Shown: one piece after another, positions 36,352-45,216 of the stretch
How positions within the stretch are numbered: position 1 is the first letter of the stretch
Layout: every line of letters begins with the position of its first letter
From: Alcaligenes faecalis
Lineage (GTDB): Bacteria; Pseudomonadota; Gammaproteobacteria; Burkholderiales; Burkholderiaceae_B
Length of the DNA stretch: 64,000 nucleotides
Assembly (NCBI RefSeq): GCF_005311025.1
Contig: NZ_CP031747.1
Span: forward strand, 372,001 to 436,000
Direction: 5' to 3'
The notes under the pieces: generated by a model
Told to the model about the DNA's origin: nothing
What the model saw: the letters and a program-made list of their open reading frames with translations, nothing else
Databases searched by the model: none
Program-made: the position numbers and the translations under genes

Positions 36352-37323
36352 TTATCGAGGGAGCGCCGGTACAGCATGGTCGCGACGCTGGCGCAGCACA
36401 CGCTCAAAGTGCCGCGGGTCATGCGGCTTGAGGGTTTGAGCGGGGCGGGGCAGATAAAAGTCGTACAGGCGCGAGATCCAGAAGCGCAGCGCGGCGGCCT
36501 GAATCAGTATAGGCCAGGCGCTGTGCTCGGCTTCGGTAAAGGGGCGCACCTGGGCGTAGGACTCCAGCCAAGCCTGGGCTTTTTCCAGGTTCAGGGCACC
36601 GCTCAGGCGGTCGATACACCAGTCGTTTACGGCAACGGCCACATCAAACAGCCAGGTGTCGCAACCGGCAAAGTAAAAGTCGATAATGCCGCCCATCTGG
36701 GGCGCTTCCGAGGTGCCGGCAAACAGCACGTTGTCGCGGAACAGGTCGCAGTGAGCCGGGCCTTGTGGCAAGGCGCGATAGGTGTCGCTGTCGGCAAAAC
36801 GGCTTTGCTCTTGCAAGACGGTCTGGATAAGCTCGGACTGGCTCTCGTCCAGAAAGGGCAGAACCTGGGGAACGGTGGCTTGCCACCAGCTCAGGCCGCG
36901 CAGATTGGGTTGTTCCAGAGGGAAGTCCTGCGCAGCCAGGTGGGCCTGAGCTTGTGTACGGGCGATCTGGCGACAATGTTCAACCGTGGGCTCGGGCTCG
37001 TAACCACCACGCAGGCGCGTCACAATCGAGCACGGCTTGCCGTGCATGACACAGATGCGTTTGCCATCGCGGCGGGTCATGGGCTCGGGCACTGGGACAC
37101 CTTTGGCGGCCAGGTGGTGCATCAGCTCGATATAGAAAGGCAGTTGTTCCAGCGTCAGGACTTCAAACAAGGTCAGAACGTACTCGCCCTGGGTGGTGCT
37201 CAGAAAGTAATTGGTGTTTTCAATGCCGGCGGTAATGCCACGTAAGGAAACAAATTCGCCAATTGTGTATTGTTCCAGCAGTTCGCGGGCGTCAAGTTCG
37301 CTGACAGAAGTAAAAACAGCCAT
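36352..37323 (-). CDS. thrB: Homoserine kinase ThrB (APH-fold type)
   Basis: The 323-residue protein is the aminoglycoside-phosphotransferase-fold homoserine kinase of pseudomonads and betaproteobacteria, catalysing the ATP-dependent step toward threonine. The start MAVFTSVSELDARELLEQYTIG, the ITAGIENTNYFL loop, the catalytic HCDLFRDNVLF (Asp and Asn) and IIDFYFAG are visible. It is unrelated to the GHMP-type ThrB of E. coli. It is transcribed divergently from dusA. Confidence 0.95.
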   Translation of the reverse strand: MAVFTSVSELDARELLEQYTIGEFVSLRGITAGIENTNYFLSTTQGEYVLTLFEVLTLEQLPFYIELMHHLAAKGVPVPEPMTRRDGKRICVMHGKPCSIVTRLRGGYEPEPTVEHCRQIARTQAQAHLAAQDFPLEQPNLRGLSWWQATVPQVLPFLDESQSELIQTVLQEQSRFADSDTYRALPQGPAHCDLFRDNVLFAGTSEAPQMGGIIDFYFAGCDTWLFDVAVAVNDWCIDRLSGALNLEKAQAWLESYAQVRPFTEAEHSAWPILIQAAALRFWISRLYDFYLPRPAQTLKPHDPRHFERVLRQRRDHAVPALPR

Positions 37324-37526
37324 GCTTTCAGTGAGGGTCCGGTTGTTGGCGCACTATCAGGCGCGCAAGTATGTCAAACGGCCGATTTTAGACCAGTGCG
37401 CCCGCTTTTTGGAGCCTTGCGGCGATTTACCGCGCTTTATCTTCATCCTGTGGTCGGCTGAAACCATTAAAATGGGTGTTTTCCCTTTTTCACCAAGCCT
37501 GAAATCAGGCTATTTGCTCCCTGTTT

Positions 37527-38519
37527 ATGACTAATTTTGTGATGCCGGACAGCCAGATGTGGCGTTTGAGTGTGGCGCCCATGATTGATGTGACTGACCG
37601 CCACAGCCGCTTTTTTCATCGTCTGCTGGCGCCGCGCGCTTTGCTGTTTACTGAAATGATCACCACGGGTGCACTGACGCACGGCGATCAGGCACGTCAT
37701 CTGGATTTTGATCAGGCGGAGCATCCAGTTGCCTTGCAACTGGGGGGCAGCGACCGGGACGCCTTGGTGACCAGCGCTCTGGCAGGTGAAAAGTGGGGCT
37801 ACGACGAAATTAATCTGAACTGTGGCTGCCCCTCGGAGCGGGTTCAAAAAGGCGCTTTCGGTGCCTGTTTGATGAACGAGCCGCAATTGGTGGCAGACTG
37901 CGTCAAAGCCATGCAGGACGCGGTCTCTGTGCCCGTGACGGTCAAGCACAGGCTGGGGCTGGATTACAACGAGTCCTACGACTTTGTGCGGGACTTTGTG
38001 GGGATTTTGTTCGAGTCCGGGTGTCGAGTCTTTACGGTTCATGCCCGCAATGCGGTCTTGAAAGGCTTGTCGCCCAAGGACAATCGGGAGATTCCGCCTT
38101 TGCGCTATGACATGGCCATGCAGTTGAAAAAGGACTTTCCTGAAGCACTGTTCATCTTGAACGGTGGCATTCAGGAGCCGGATCAGGCGCTAGCGCTGGA
38201 AGAACAGTTCGATGGCGTGATGCTGGGCCGGGCAGCCTGGCATACGCCAGCGGTATTAAGCGAGATTCATCGTCGCCTCTGGCCCGAGCATCCCTTGATG
38301 GACGAGGACGCTGTGGTGGAGCAGATGATTGCTTATGCCCGGCACCATGTTCAGGCGGGTGTGCCGTTACGCATTGTGATCAAGAGCATGTTGGGCTGGC
38401 CGCACGGCAAGAAGGGCGCACGTCAGTGGCGTCGTACCTTGTCAGATCACCATTGGTTGGCCAAGAACGATCCAGGCCTGCTTGCGCAGGCCTGGGAAGA
38501 ATTGCAACGCCGTCAGTAA
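37527..38519 (+). CDS. dusA: tRNA-dihydrouridine(20/20a) synthase DusA
   Basis: The 330-residue flavoenzyme reduces uridines in the tRNA D-loop. It shows the FMN-barrel start (LSVAPMIDVTDRHSRFFHRLL), LFTEMITTGAL, and NLNCGCPSERVQKGAFGACLM with the catalytic Cys, all diagnostic of DusA rather than DusB or DusC. VKHRLGLD and the C-terminal helical domain (HHVQAGVPLRIVIKSMLG) follow. Confidence 0.97.
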   Translation: MTNFVMPDSQMWRLSVAPMIDVTDRHSRFFHRLLAPRALLFTEMITTGALTHGDQARHLDFDQAEHPVALQLGGSDRDALVTSALAGEKWGYDEINLNCGCPSERVQKGAFGACLMNEPQLVADCVKAMQDAVSVPVTVKHRLGLDYNESYDFVRDFVGILFESGCRVFTVHARNAVLKGLSPKDNREIPPLRYDMAMQLKKDFPEALFILNGGIQEPDQALALEEQFDGVMLGRAAWHTPAVLSEIHRRLWPEHPLMDEDAVVEQMIAYARHHVQAGVPLRIVIKSMLGWPHGKKGARQWRRTLSDHHWLAKNDPGLLAQAWEELQRRQ

Positions 38520-38539
38520 AGGCGGCCAGATCCAGGGGA

Positions 38540-39001
38540 TCAGGATGCGCTGGCTTGCTCGGAATCGGTAGGCCAGTCGCGGATGTAGGCTTTGAGCATA
38601 TTGTTCTCGAACTGCTGGGCGTGAACAATGGCGCGGGCCATATCAAAGAAGGAAATAACTCCCATCAGCACGGGACCGTCCATCACGGGCATATAGCGTG
38701 CGTGGTTGTTCAGCATCAGGCGCTGTACCTCGTCGGCGCTGGTGTTGGGGGTGACGCTGACAGGGGCGTCATCCATGATGCTGCGCACCGTAAAGCCCTG
38801 GGCCTTGTCGCCCTGAGCGTGCCAGTGGCGAATGATCTCGCGAAAGGTCAACATACCCACCAACTGACCATGCTCCATGATCACCAGCGAACCAATATCC
38901 AGCTCGCTCATGCTCTGTACCGCTTTTTCAACGGTCATTTCGGGGGTGCCTGTATAAAGCGTGTCTCCCTTGACACGCAGGATTTCACTGACTTTTAGCA
39001 T
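38540..39001 (-). CDS. Tandem CBS-domain protein
   Basis: The 153-residue protein consists of two CBS motifs (about residues 8-60 and 75-130: LVIMEHGQLVGMLTFREII and YMPVMDGPVLMGVISFFDMA), which usually bind adenine nucleotides and act as energy-sensing modules. It overlaps the end of the upstream YihY-family gene by 17 bases, so the two are co-expressed. Confidence 0.92.
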   Translation of the reverse strand: MLKVSEILRVKGDTLYTGTPEMTVEKAVQSMSELDIGSLVIMEHGQLVGMLTFREIIRHWHAQGDKAQGFTVRSIMDDAPVSVTPNTSADEVQRLMLNNHARYMPVMDGPVLMGVISFFDMARAIVHAQQFENNMLKAYIRDWPTDSEQASAS

Positions 39002-40364
39002 ACTGGGTCTCCTGACCGGGATCGGCGTTTAGTATGGCTGGTTGTCCTGTCAGAATGCCTTGTGGCGACTCAAACAGTTCTTCCAGATTGGATAGTCGCT
39101 GATCGAAAAACTGAGAAAGATAATTGAATACATATTCTAGCGGACCCTCGTGGGTATGGGCGCGGTCCAGCAGAAATGCCTTGGTAAGTTGTTTCAGGCT
39201 GACCTGACGCAGATCGCAACTCAGTACCCACTGTTCGTCATTGTCTTGCTGGGTATCAGCAATCAGTCCCATGGACTTGAGCTTGCATAAAATGCCGTAG
39301 AGCTCGTCCGGGTCGCGTTCCAGCTTGTGGCTGAGTTCACGTACGCTAAGTCCCTGCTGGCTCTGACGGTTCAGCCACAGCTGGTAGAGCAGGTTCACGG
39401 CATCGGTAAAGGCGATGCCGGGCACATTGGTCTTGACCCAGTTGCGGCCACGCCAATCGGGCAAAATGGCCACCATGGAAGCGCCCAACAGGACGATCAG
39501 CCAGGAAATGTAGATCCACAGCAGGAAGATCGGCAGGATGGCAAAGGCGCCGTAGATAATCGTGTAGGTGGGAAAGCGGGTCAGGTAAAAGGCGAAACCG
39601 GCTTTCATCAGCTCCAGCAAGGCGGCGGTGACTACCCCGCCAATCAGGGCGTCGCGCCACCATACGCGGCGGTTGGGCACGTACATGAACAGCGCTGTCA
39701 GCCCCAGGGCCGTAAACAGGAAGGGGACGTAAGACAGGGCAAAGGTCACTATGCCGGACAAGTCGCCGATATAACCCAAGGACTCCCTGGCCAGAATGGT
39801 CGTAGCCCACAGGCTGGCACCGGTCAGAATCGGGCCCAGCGAAATAATGGCCCAGTACACCAGCAGGCGTTGTCCCAGTGGGCGTTGCACGTGTACCTGG
39901 AAAATATTGTTGAAGGTCTCGTCAATGGTCATGATCAGCATGATGGACGTGACAATCAGGAACAAGCTGCCTACCGCCGTCAGGCCTGACGCTTTGGAGG
40001 CAAACTGGTTCAGATACAACATGATGTTTTCTGACACCACTTCGGGCATCAGGTTACGGGTCAAAAACCCTTCCAGGGCACTTTCAAATTCCTGAAACAG
40101 TGGAAAGGCCGTGAACAGCGCCAGCACCACCGTCAGCATGGGGACAATGGCCAGGATCGTGGTGTAGGTCAGGCTGGAGGCTACCTTCATCAGATCTTTT
40201 TCGGCCACCCGCTTGATGGCAAAGCGCGCCACACTTAAAAAGTGATGTTTGGCAGTGGGGGCGGGCGAGGGCTCCTGCCGGGATACAGGATCGGTGTTAT
40301 CTGGGTTCAAGTCTGTTTGTTCAGCTTGCTCAGAGGGCATAGGGAAGTTCTCGTCGTTTTTCAT
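38985..40364 (-). CDS. YihY-family inner-membrane protein
   Basis: The 459-residue protein has an N-terminal polar tail and a YihY/virulence factor BrkB domain with six membrane helices (LTYTTILAIVPMLTVVLALF ... ILPIFLLWIYISWLIVLLGASM). A C-terminal cytoplasmic extension of about 150 residues holds a winged-helix-like stretch (SVRELSHKLERDPDELYGILCKL). The old name ribonuclease BN is not supported. The role is uncertain. It is coupled to the CBS-domain gene downstream. Confidence 0.92.
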   Translation of the reverse strand: MKNDENFPMPSEQAEQTDLNPDNTDPVSRQEPSPAPTAKHHFLSVARFAIKRVAEKDLMKVASSLTYTTILAIVPMLTVVLALFTAFPLFQEFESALEGFLTRNLMPEVVSENIMLYLNQFASKASGLTAVGSLFLIVTSIMLIMTIDETFNNIFQVHVQRPLGQRLLVYWAIISLGPILTGASLWATTILARESLGYIGDLSGIVTFALSYVPFLFTALGLTALFMYVPNRRVWWRDALIGGVVTAALLELMKAGFAFYLTRFPTYTIIYGAFAILPIFLLWIYISWLIVLLGASMVAILPDWRGRNWVKTNVPGIAFTDAVNLLYQLWLNRQSQQGLSVRELSHKLERDPDELYGILCKLKSMGLIADTQQDNDEQWVLSCDLRQVSLKQLTKAFLLDRAHTHEGPLEYVFNYLSQFFDQRLSNLEELFESPQGILTGQPAILNADPGQETQYAKSQ

Positions 40365-40420
40365 AGCGGTTTGATGCGGCGGACGCTGCTTTTCGACAGG
40401 GTTCAGGTGATAATAACAGC

Positions 40421-40831
40421 ATGCATGAACCTTTAAACCCCATACTTCATCGAGTGGCGGCCCTGGCTTTGGTCGCCTTGATTGCTTTGTGCCTGGCCTG
40501 GGAGCTTCATTTTGCGCCCCTGAAACCCGGCGGCTCCTGGCTGGTGCTGAAAGTGATTCCTTTGGTGCTGCCGCTGCGCAGCGTGCTCAAGGGCAATTTA
40601 TATACCCTGCAATGGACGTCCATGATGATTCTGCTGTACTTCGCGGAAGGGGTCATGCGTGCCTGGTCGGACCCGGTGGCTGAAGTCATGCCCTGGGCGA
40701 TTGCAGAGATTGTTCTGTCCCTGATTTATTATTTCTGCGCCATTTTTTATCTCTGGCCTGCCAAGAAAGCAGCCAAGCAGCGCAGCAAGGCCGAAAAAGC
40801 CGAGGCTGCCAAAGCCGCCAAATCGGCCTAA
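40421..40831 (+). CDS. DUF2069 membrane protein
   Basis: The 136-residue protein has four membrane helices (about 12-28, 40-55, 63-82, 92-115) and an Ala/Lys-rich C-terminal tail. The LKVIPLVLPLRSVLKGNLYTLQW segment is typical of DUF2069, a family of unknown function. It lies 10 bases upstream of the SelO gene and is divergent from the YihY-family gene. Confidence 0.88.
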   Translation: MHEPLNPILHRVAALALVALIALCLAWELHFAPLKPGGSWLVLKVIPLVLPLRSVLKGNLYTLQWTSMMILLYFAEGVMRAWSDPVAEVMPWAIAEIVLSLIYYFCAIFYLWPAKKAAKQRSKAEKAEAAKAAKSA

Positions 40832-40841
40832 GGGGGTCTGT

Positions 40842-42308
40842 ATGTCCAGCTTGTTCGATGGCCTGGCCATCAGTCACCATTTTGCGGATTTGCCCTCGGC
40901 TTTCCATACGGCGGTTCCTCCGCAACCCCTGGCCAATTCCCGCCTGCTGCACGTCAATAAGGAATTGGCGGCGCAATTGGGCCTGGATGTCTCCCGTCTG
41001 GGGGAACAGGAATTTCTGGATGTAGTCAGCGGCCAAGCCCCCTTGCCGGGTGGCCTGACGGTCTCGGCTGTATACAGTGGTCACCAGTTCGGTGTCTGGG
41101 CAGGACAGTTGGGCGATGGCCGTGCGCATTTGCTGGGGCAAATCGATACCCCCACGGGCCCGCAGGAATTGCAGTTGAAGGGCGCCGGCAAAACCCCGTA
41201 TTCCCGTATGGGCGATGGCCGTGCCGTGCTGAGATCCAGTGTGCGCGAATATCTGGCCAGTGAGGCCATGGCCGGTTTGGGCATTGCCACCAGCCGGGCC
41301 TTGGCCCTGGTCACTTCGGATACGCCTGTGTACCGGGAAACCGTGGAAACGGGCGCGATTGTGACACGTGTTGCCCCCAGTTTTGTGCGTTTTGGCTCGT
41401 TTGAACATTGGGCCAACGACGCAAGCCGTGTGCGTGAATTGTTGGACTATGTGCTGCGCGAGTTCTATCCGGAACTGCTGGTCGAAGGCGATTCGGAGCA
41501 GGAGCGCGTCTGCCGCTTCTTGCAGGAAGTGACGCATCGCAGCGCAGAAATGGTGGCCGACTGGCAGACTGTCGGCTTTTGCCACGGCGTCATGAATACT
41601 GACAATATGTCCATTCTGGGCCTGACCATTGACTACGGTCCGTACGGCTTCATGGACCGATTCCGTGTGAATCACGTCTGCAATCACAGCGATAATCAAG
41701 GCCGTTATGCTTGGAATGCACAGCCAGCGATTGTGCATTGGAACTTGTATCGCCTGGCCAGTGCCTTGATGGTGCTGGATCCAGATGTGGATGCGGTGAA
41801 AGAGCGTTTACAAACCTTTGAAGCCAGTTTTCTGAAGCGCTATCACGCCAACTTGCAGGCCAAGTTCGGCCTGCGTACCTGGCAAGCAGATGATGCGCAA
41901 CTGGTCGATGATTGGTGGCGCTTGCTGCACAACAGCGGGGCGGATTTCACCTTGTCCTTCCGTGCTCTGGCACAGGCCAGCAAGGCACCCGAGGCTTTCC
42001 TGAGCCTGTTTGAGGGTTCCGAAGATCAGGCCCAGGCATGGTGGCAAGCCTATAGCCAGCGTCTGAAGCTGGACGGTTCCGACACGCCAGAGCAGCGCGA
42101 GTCCATGAATCGCGTCAATCCTTTGTATGTGCTGCGTAACCATTTGGCCGAGCAGGCCATCCAGGCTGCTGCCAAGGATGACGCCAGCGAAATTGACACC
42201 TTGCTGAAGCTGCTGCGCGACCCATACACCGAGCGGGCCGGTTTTGAGGCCTATGCCATGCCGCCGCCAGAAGGCAGTGCGGAGCTGGCCGTCAGTTGCT
42301 CTTCCTGA
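40842..42308 (+). CDS. selO: SelO/YdiU-family protein adenylyltransferase
   Basis: The 488-residue protein belongs to the SelO pseudokinase family, which transfers AMP to Ser/Thr/Tyr of target proteins with ATP bound in a flipped orientation. The GAGKTPYSRMGDGRAVLRSS loop, GVMNTDNMSILGLTIDYGP (the metal-binding Asn and Asp) and the substrate region YSGHQFGVWAGQLGDGRAH are clear. It has no C-terminal selenocysteine codon; it ends in SCSS. It is probably co-transcribed with the DUF2069 gene. Confidence 0.95.
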   Translation: MSSLFDGLAISHHFADLPSAFHTAVPPQPLANSRLLHVNKELAAQLGLDVSRLGEQEFLDVVSGQAPLPGGLTVSAVYSGHQFGVWAGQLGDGRAHLLGQIDTPTGPQELQLKGAGKTPYSRMGDGRAVLRSSVREYLASEAMAGLGIATSRALALVTSDTPVYRETVETGAIVTRVAPSFVRFGSFEHWANDASRVRELLDYVLREFYPELLVEGDSEQERVCRFLQEVTHRSAEMVADWQTVGFCHGVMNTDNMSILGLTIDYGPYGFMDRFRVNHVCNHSDNQGRYAWNAQPAIVHWNLYRLASALMVLDPDVDAVKERLQTFEASFLKRYHANLQAKFGLRTWQADDAQLVDDWWRLLHNSGADFTLSFRALAQASKAPEAFLSLFEGSEDQAQAWWQAYSQRLKLDGSDTPEQRESMNRVNPLYVLRNHLAEQAIQAAAKDDASEIDTLLKLLRDPYTERAGFEAYAMPPPEGSAELAVSCSS

Positions 42309-42406
42309 AAGACCGGGCGCGGTGCAGGGCATGTCCGGATTCGGGAACAATGCCATAATCGTGCCTGTCTTTTATTTTTCCTCATTTCTTTGCGTTCACT
42401 TTCTCT

Positions 42407-43468
42407 ATGTCCGGCAATACTCTAGGTAAAAGCTTCCGCGTCACGAATTACGGCGAATCTCATGGTCCAGCGATTGGCGCAGTGATCGACGGCTGCCCTC
42501 CGGGCCTGGAGCTGTCTGAACAGGATATTCAGTTTGAACTGGATCGCCGCCGTCCTGGCACCTCGCGCCACGTGACTCAGCGCCGTGAGCCGGATCAGGT
42601 GGAAATTCTGTCCGGTATTTACGAAGGTCGTACAACTGGCACCCCCATTAGCCTGCTGATTCGCAACTCCGATGCGCGCAGCAAGGATTACGGCAATCTG
42701 CTGGATACCTTCCGTCCCGGTCATGCGGATTACACCTACTGGAAGAAGTTCGAGAACCGCGACCCGCGTGGTGGTGGTCGCTCTTCAGCTCGCCTGACTG
42801 CGCCTACCGTGGCGGCCGGTGCAATTGCCAAGAAATGGCTGGCCGAGCACTTCGGCGTGAAGATTCGCGGCTATATGAGCCAACTGGGTCCTATCTCTAT
42901 TCCTTTCAAAAGCTGGGATGTGGTCGAGCAGAATCCCTTTTACGCGCCAGACCTGGACGTGGTGCCGCAGCTGGAAGCCTATATGGACGAGCTGCGTAAA
43001 GAAGGCGAATCCATTGGTGCCCGCATTGAAGTCGTGGCCGAAGGCGTGCCTGCAGGTTGGGGTGAACCTATATATGACCGTCTGGATGCTGATATCGCCC
43101 ATGCCATGATGGGATTGAACGCGGTAAAAGGCGTGTCCATTGGCGCTGGCTTTGATTGCATTACGCAAAAAGGCTCGGAGCACGGTGATGCGCTGTACCC
43201 CGATGGTTTCAAGACCAACCAGGCCGGTGGCGTATTGGGTGGTATTTCCTCCGGGCAGGCCGTGACGGTTTCCCTGGCGATCAAGCCTACTGCCAGCATC
43301 CGTACCATGCGTCCTTCCGTGAATCGAGCCGGTGAAGCGGTTGAGGTGCAGACACTGGGCCGTCACGATCCTTGTGTGGGTATTCGTGCCACGCCGATTG
43401 CCGAAGCCTTGCTGGCCATTGTGTTGATGGATCATTGTCTGCGTCATCGTTCGCAGTGCGGCGTCTGA
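42407..43468 (+). CDS. aroC: Chorismate synthase AroC
   Basis: AroC (353 residues, typical length) makes chorismate from EPSP with reduced FMN. It shows the signatures [40 protein letters not shown] and [15 protein letters not shown], with FGNP replaced by related residues in the expected place. It starts about 100 bases after selO and is probably transcribed alone or together with the next gene. Confidence 0.97.
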   Translation: MSGNTLGKSFRVTNYGESHGPAIGAVIDGCPPGLELSEQDIQFELDRRRPGTSRHVTQRREPDQVEILSGIYEGRTTGTPISLLIRNSDARSKDYGNLLDTFRPGHADYTYWKKFENRDPRGGGRSSARLTAPTVAAGAIAKKWLAEHFGVKIRGYMSQLGPISIPFKSWDVVEQNPFYAPDLDVVPQLEAYMDELRKEGESIGARIEVVAEGVPAGWGEPIYDRLDADIAHAMMGLNAVKGVSIGAGFDCITQKGSEHGDALYPDGFKTNQAGGVLGGISSGQAVTVSLAIKPTASIRTMRPSVNRAGEAVEVQTLGRHDPCVGIRATPIAEALLAIVLMDHCLRHRSQCGV

Positions 43469-43534
43469 AACTGAGGGTTTGCGCAGGACCCTAGCACTTC
43501 ATTTTCTTGTCAGGTTTGTTTTTTGGAGCTGAGC

Positions 43535-44362
43535 ATGAAAGGTATTGCGAAAGGAAAACGCCTTTTGGCGGCGGGTTTGATACTGGCCATGACGGGCTGT
43601 GCCACGGTGCAGACGACGGAAAGCGGGACGGTAGGTGTCGAGCGCAAACAATTCATCTCCAATCTGGTGTCCGAGGCCGAGCTCAATCAGGCGGCGGCCC
43701 AGAATTATGCTCAGGTCTTGTCCCAGGCTCGGCAGCAAAAGGCGCTGGATACCGATGCGGCCCAGACTCGTCGGGTCAAGTCCATTGCCCAACGCCTGAT
43801 CGATCAAGTCGGTGTTTTCCGTGCGGACGCCCGCTCCTGGAATTGGGAAGTCCACGTCATCAATGAGGACGAAGTTAATGCCTGGTGCATGCCGGGCGGC
43901 AAGATGGCGGTTTACAGCGGCTTGATCAAACGGATTCAGCCAACGGACGCGGAACTGGCTGCTGTCATTGGGCATGAGATTGCTCACGCCTTGCGCGAGC
44001 ATTCGCGTGAGCAGGTATCCCAGAAAATGGCGACTTCTTTCGGTTTGACGGTGCTCTCCGCCCTGACTGGTGTGCAGGCTGTGAACGATTTGGGCGGTAC
44101 GCTCAGCGAAGTCATGTTTGAACTGCCTAACAGCCGCACTCACGAATCCGAGGCCGATCTGATTGGTGTTGAGCTGGCTGCGCGTGCAGGCTACGACCCG
44201 CGTGCTGCGGTTACCTTGTGGCAGAAGATGGGGGCCCTGGAGCAGGGCAGAAGTCAGCCGGAGTTCCTGTCTACTCACCCGGCTTCCTCAACCCGTATTG
44301 CGGATTTGCAGGCGATCTCGGAACGGGTCATGCCTTTGTATCAGCAGGCGGCCAAACCGTGA
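43535..44362 (+). CDS. M48-family lipoprotein metalloprotease (BepA/LoiP-like)
   Basis: The 275-residue protein starts with a lipoprotein signal (LAMTGCATV), so it is likely anchored in the outer membrane facing the periplasm. The zinc site HEIAHALREHSREQ (HExxH) and the third ligand in ESEADLIGVELAARAGYDPRAAVTLWQKM are intact. Such enzymes degrade misfolded outer-membrane proteins. Unlike BepA it has no TPR domain. The ATG at 43535 follows GGAG. A terminator follows. Confidence 0.93.
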   Translation: MKGIAKGKRLLAAGLILAMTGCATVQTTESGTVGVERKQFISNLVSEAELNQAAAQNYAQVLSQARQQKALDTDAAQTRRVKSIAQRLIDQVGVFRADARSWNWEVHVINEDEVNAWCMPGGKMAVYSGLIKRIQPTDAELAAVIGHEIAHALREHSREQVSQKMATSFGLTVLSALTGVQAVNDLGGTLSEVMFELPNSRTHESEADLIGVELAARAGYDPRAAVTLWQKMGALEQGRSQPEFLSTHPASSTRIADLQAISERVMPLYQQAAKP

Positions 44363-44398
44363 AAGACCGGCGTTAGAGGTACTACATTCGAAACGAAG

Positions 44399-44425
44399 AA
44401 CGTCCTTAATATTGAGGACGTTTTT
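44399..44425 (+). terminator. Rho-independent terminator after the M48 protease gene
   Basis: The stem AACGTCCT / AGGACGTT with an 8-base AT-rich loop leads into TTTTT. It lies 37 bases after the stop. Confidence 0.85.
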
Positions 44426-44479
44426 GTGCCATGGTTCTGGCACTTGGTTTTGCTAAGTTGTGCTCAAGCCGAGCCTTAT

Positions 44480-45127
44480 TCATGCCCGCCTGGTAATCAG
44501 TGAACTCGATATTTCGGCCACCGCTTTCCCAAGAATCAAATGCTGTTCAGGATCAAGGTGAACGCCATCGACCTTGCTGGAGCTAATGACACTGCCAGCA
44601 TCAAAGAAATGGCAGTTCACTTCCTCGCACACCTGACGATAGGCGAGCGCCAACCCGACACATTTGTGTTCGCCGCCCTGGAACTTCGGTGCGATAGGTC
44701 CTTTCGGGGTTTGAATGGCAGGTGGCGCCACGACCAGTATCGGGGGTATGGGCATGCCCGGCTCAATCGCTGCGCAGCGGATGGTGGATACCAGCGCCAG
44801 GATGCCTTGTGATGAATGCCATGCATTGTGTTCGTGCATGGACTGAAAGTCATTCGTCCCCAGCATCAGGATGACCAGATCAAGAGGGGAATGGATTTCA
44901 ATCCGCTGTGCCAAGCCTGTTAATCCATTGCGTCCAGGCTTGAAAGGGTCGTCCCATACGGTTCGTCGTCCATTCAAGCAGTCTTCAATAACCCGGACTT
45001 TCTGGCCTGCGGCGCACAGCACAATCTCCATGACACCTGGCCAGCGTTGCTCGAAAAGCAGGCGCTTTCTGCTTGCAGGAATAATTCCCCATGACAAGGA
45101 ATCAGAGTAGACAAGAATGTGTTTCAT
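44480..45127 (-). CDS. SGNH/GDSL hydrolase (MsAcT-like esterase/acyltransferase)
   Basis: The 215-residue protein has the SGNH blocks: block I YSDSLSWG (catalytic Ser), block III LGTNDF, and block V DGVHLD (Asp and His). The VIEDCLNGRRTVWDDP and CHFFDAGSVISSSKVDGVH stretches resemble the acyltransferase MsAcT of mycobacteria and related arylesterases. The usual Gly of GDS is Ser here. No signal peptide, so probably cytoplasmic. Substrate unknown. Confidence 0.9.
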   Translation of the reverse strand: MKHILVYSDSLSWGIIPASRKRLLFEQRWPGVMEIVLCAAGQKVRVIEDCLNGRRTVWDDPFKPGRNGLTGLAQRIEIHSPLDLVILMLGTNDFQSMHEHNAWHSSQGILALVSTIRCAAIEPGMPIPPILVVAPPAIQTPKGPIAPKFQGGEHKCVGLALAYRQVCEEVNCHFFDAGSVISSSKVDGVHLDPEQHLILGKAVAEISSSLITRRA

Positions 45128-45216
45128 GACTGCTCCATAGCGTTTTTCCAGATACTTTATACCGTAGCAGGATCGAGTTTATTGATGACCAGGCCGCTTG
45201 ATTGCTTTGCCAGGTG

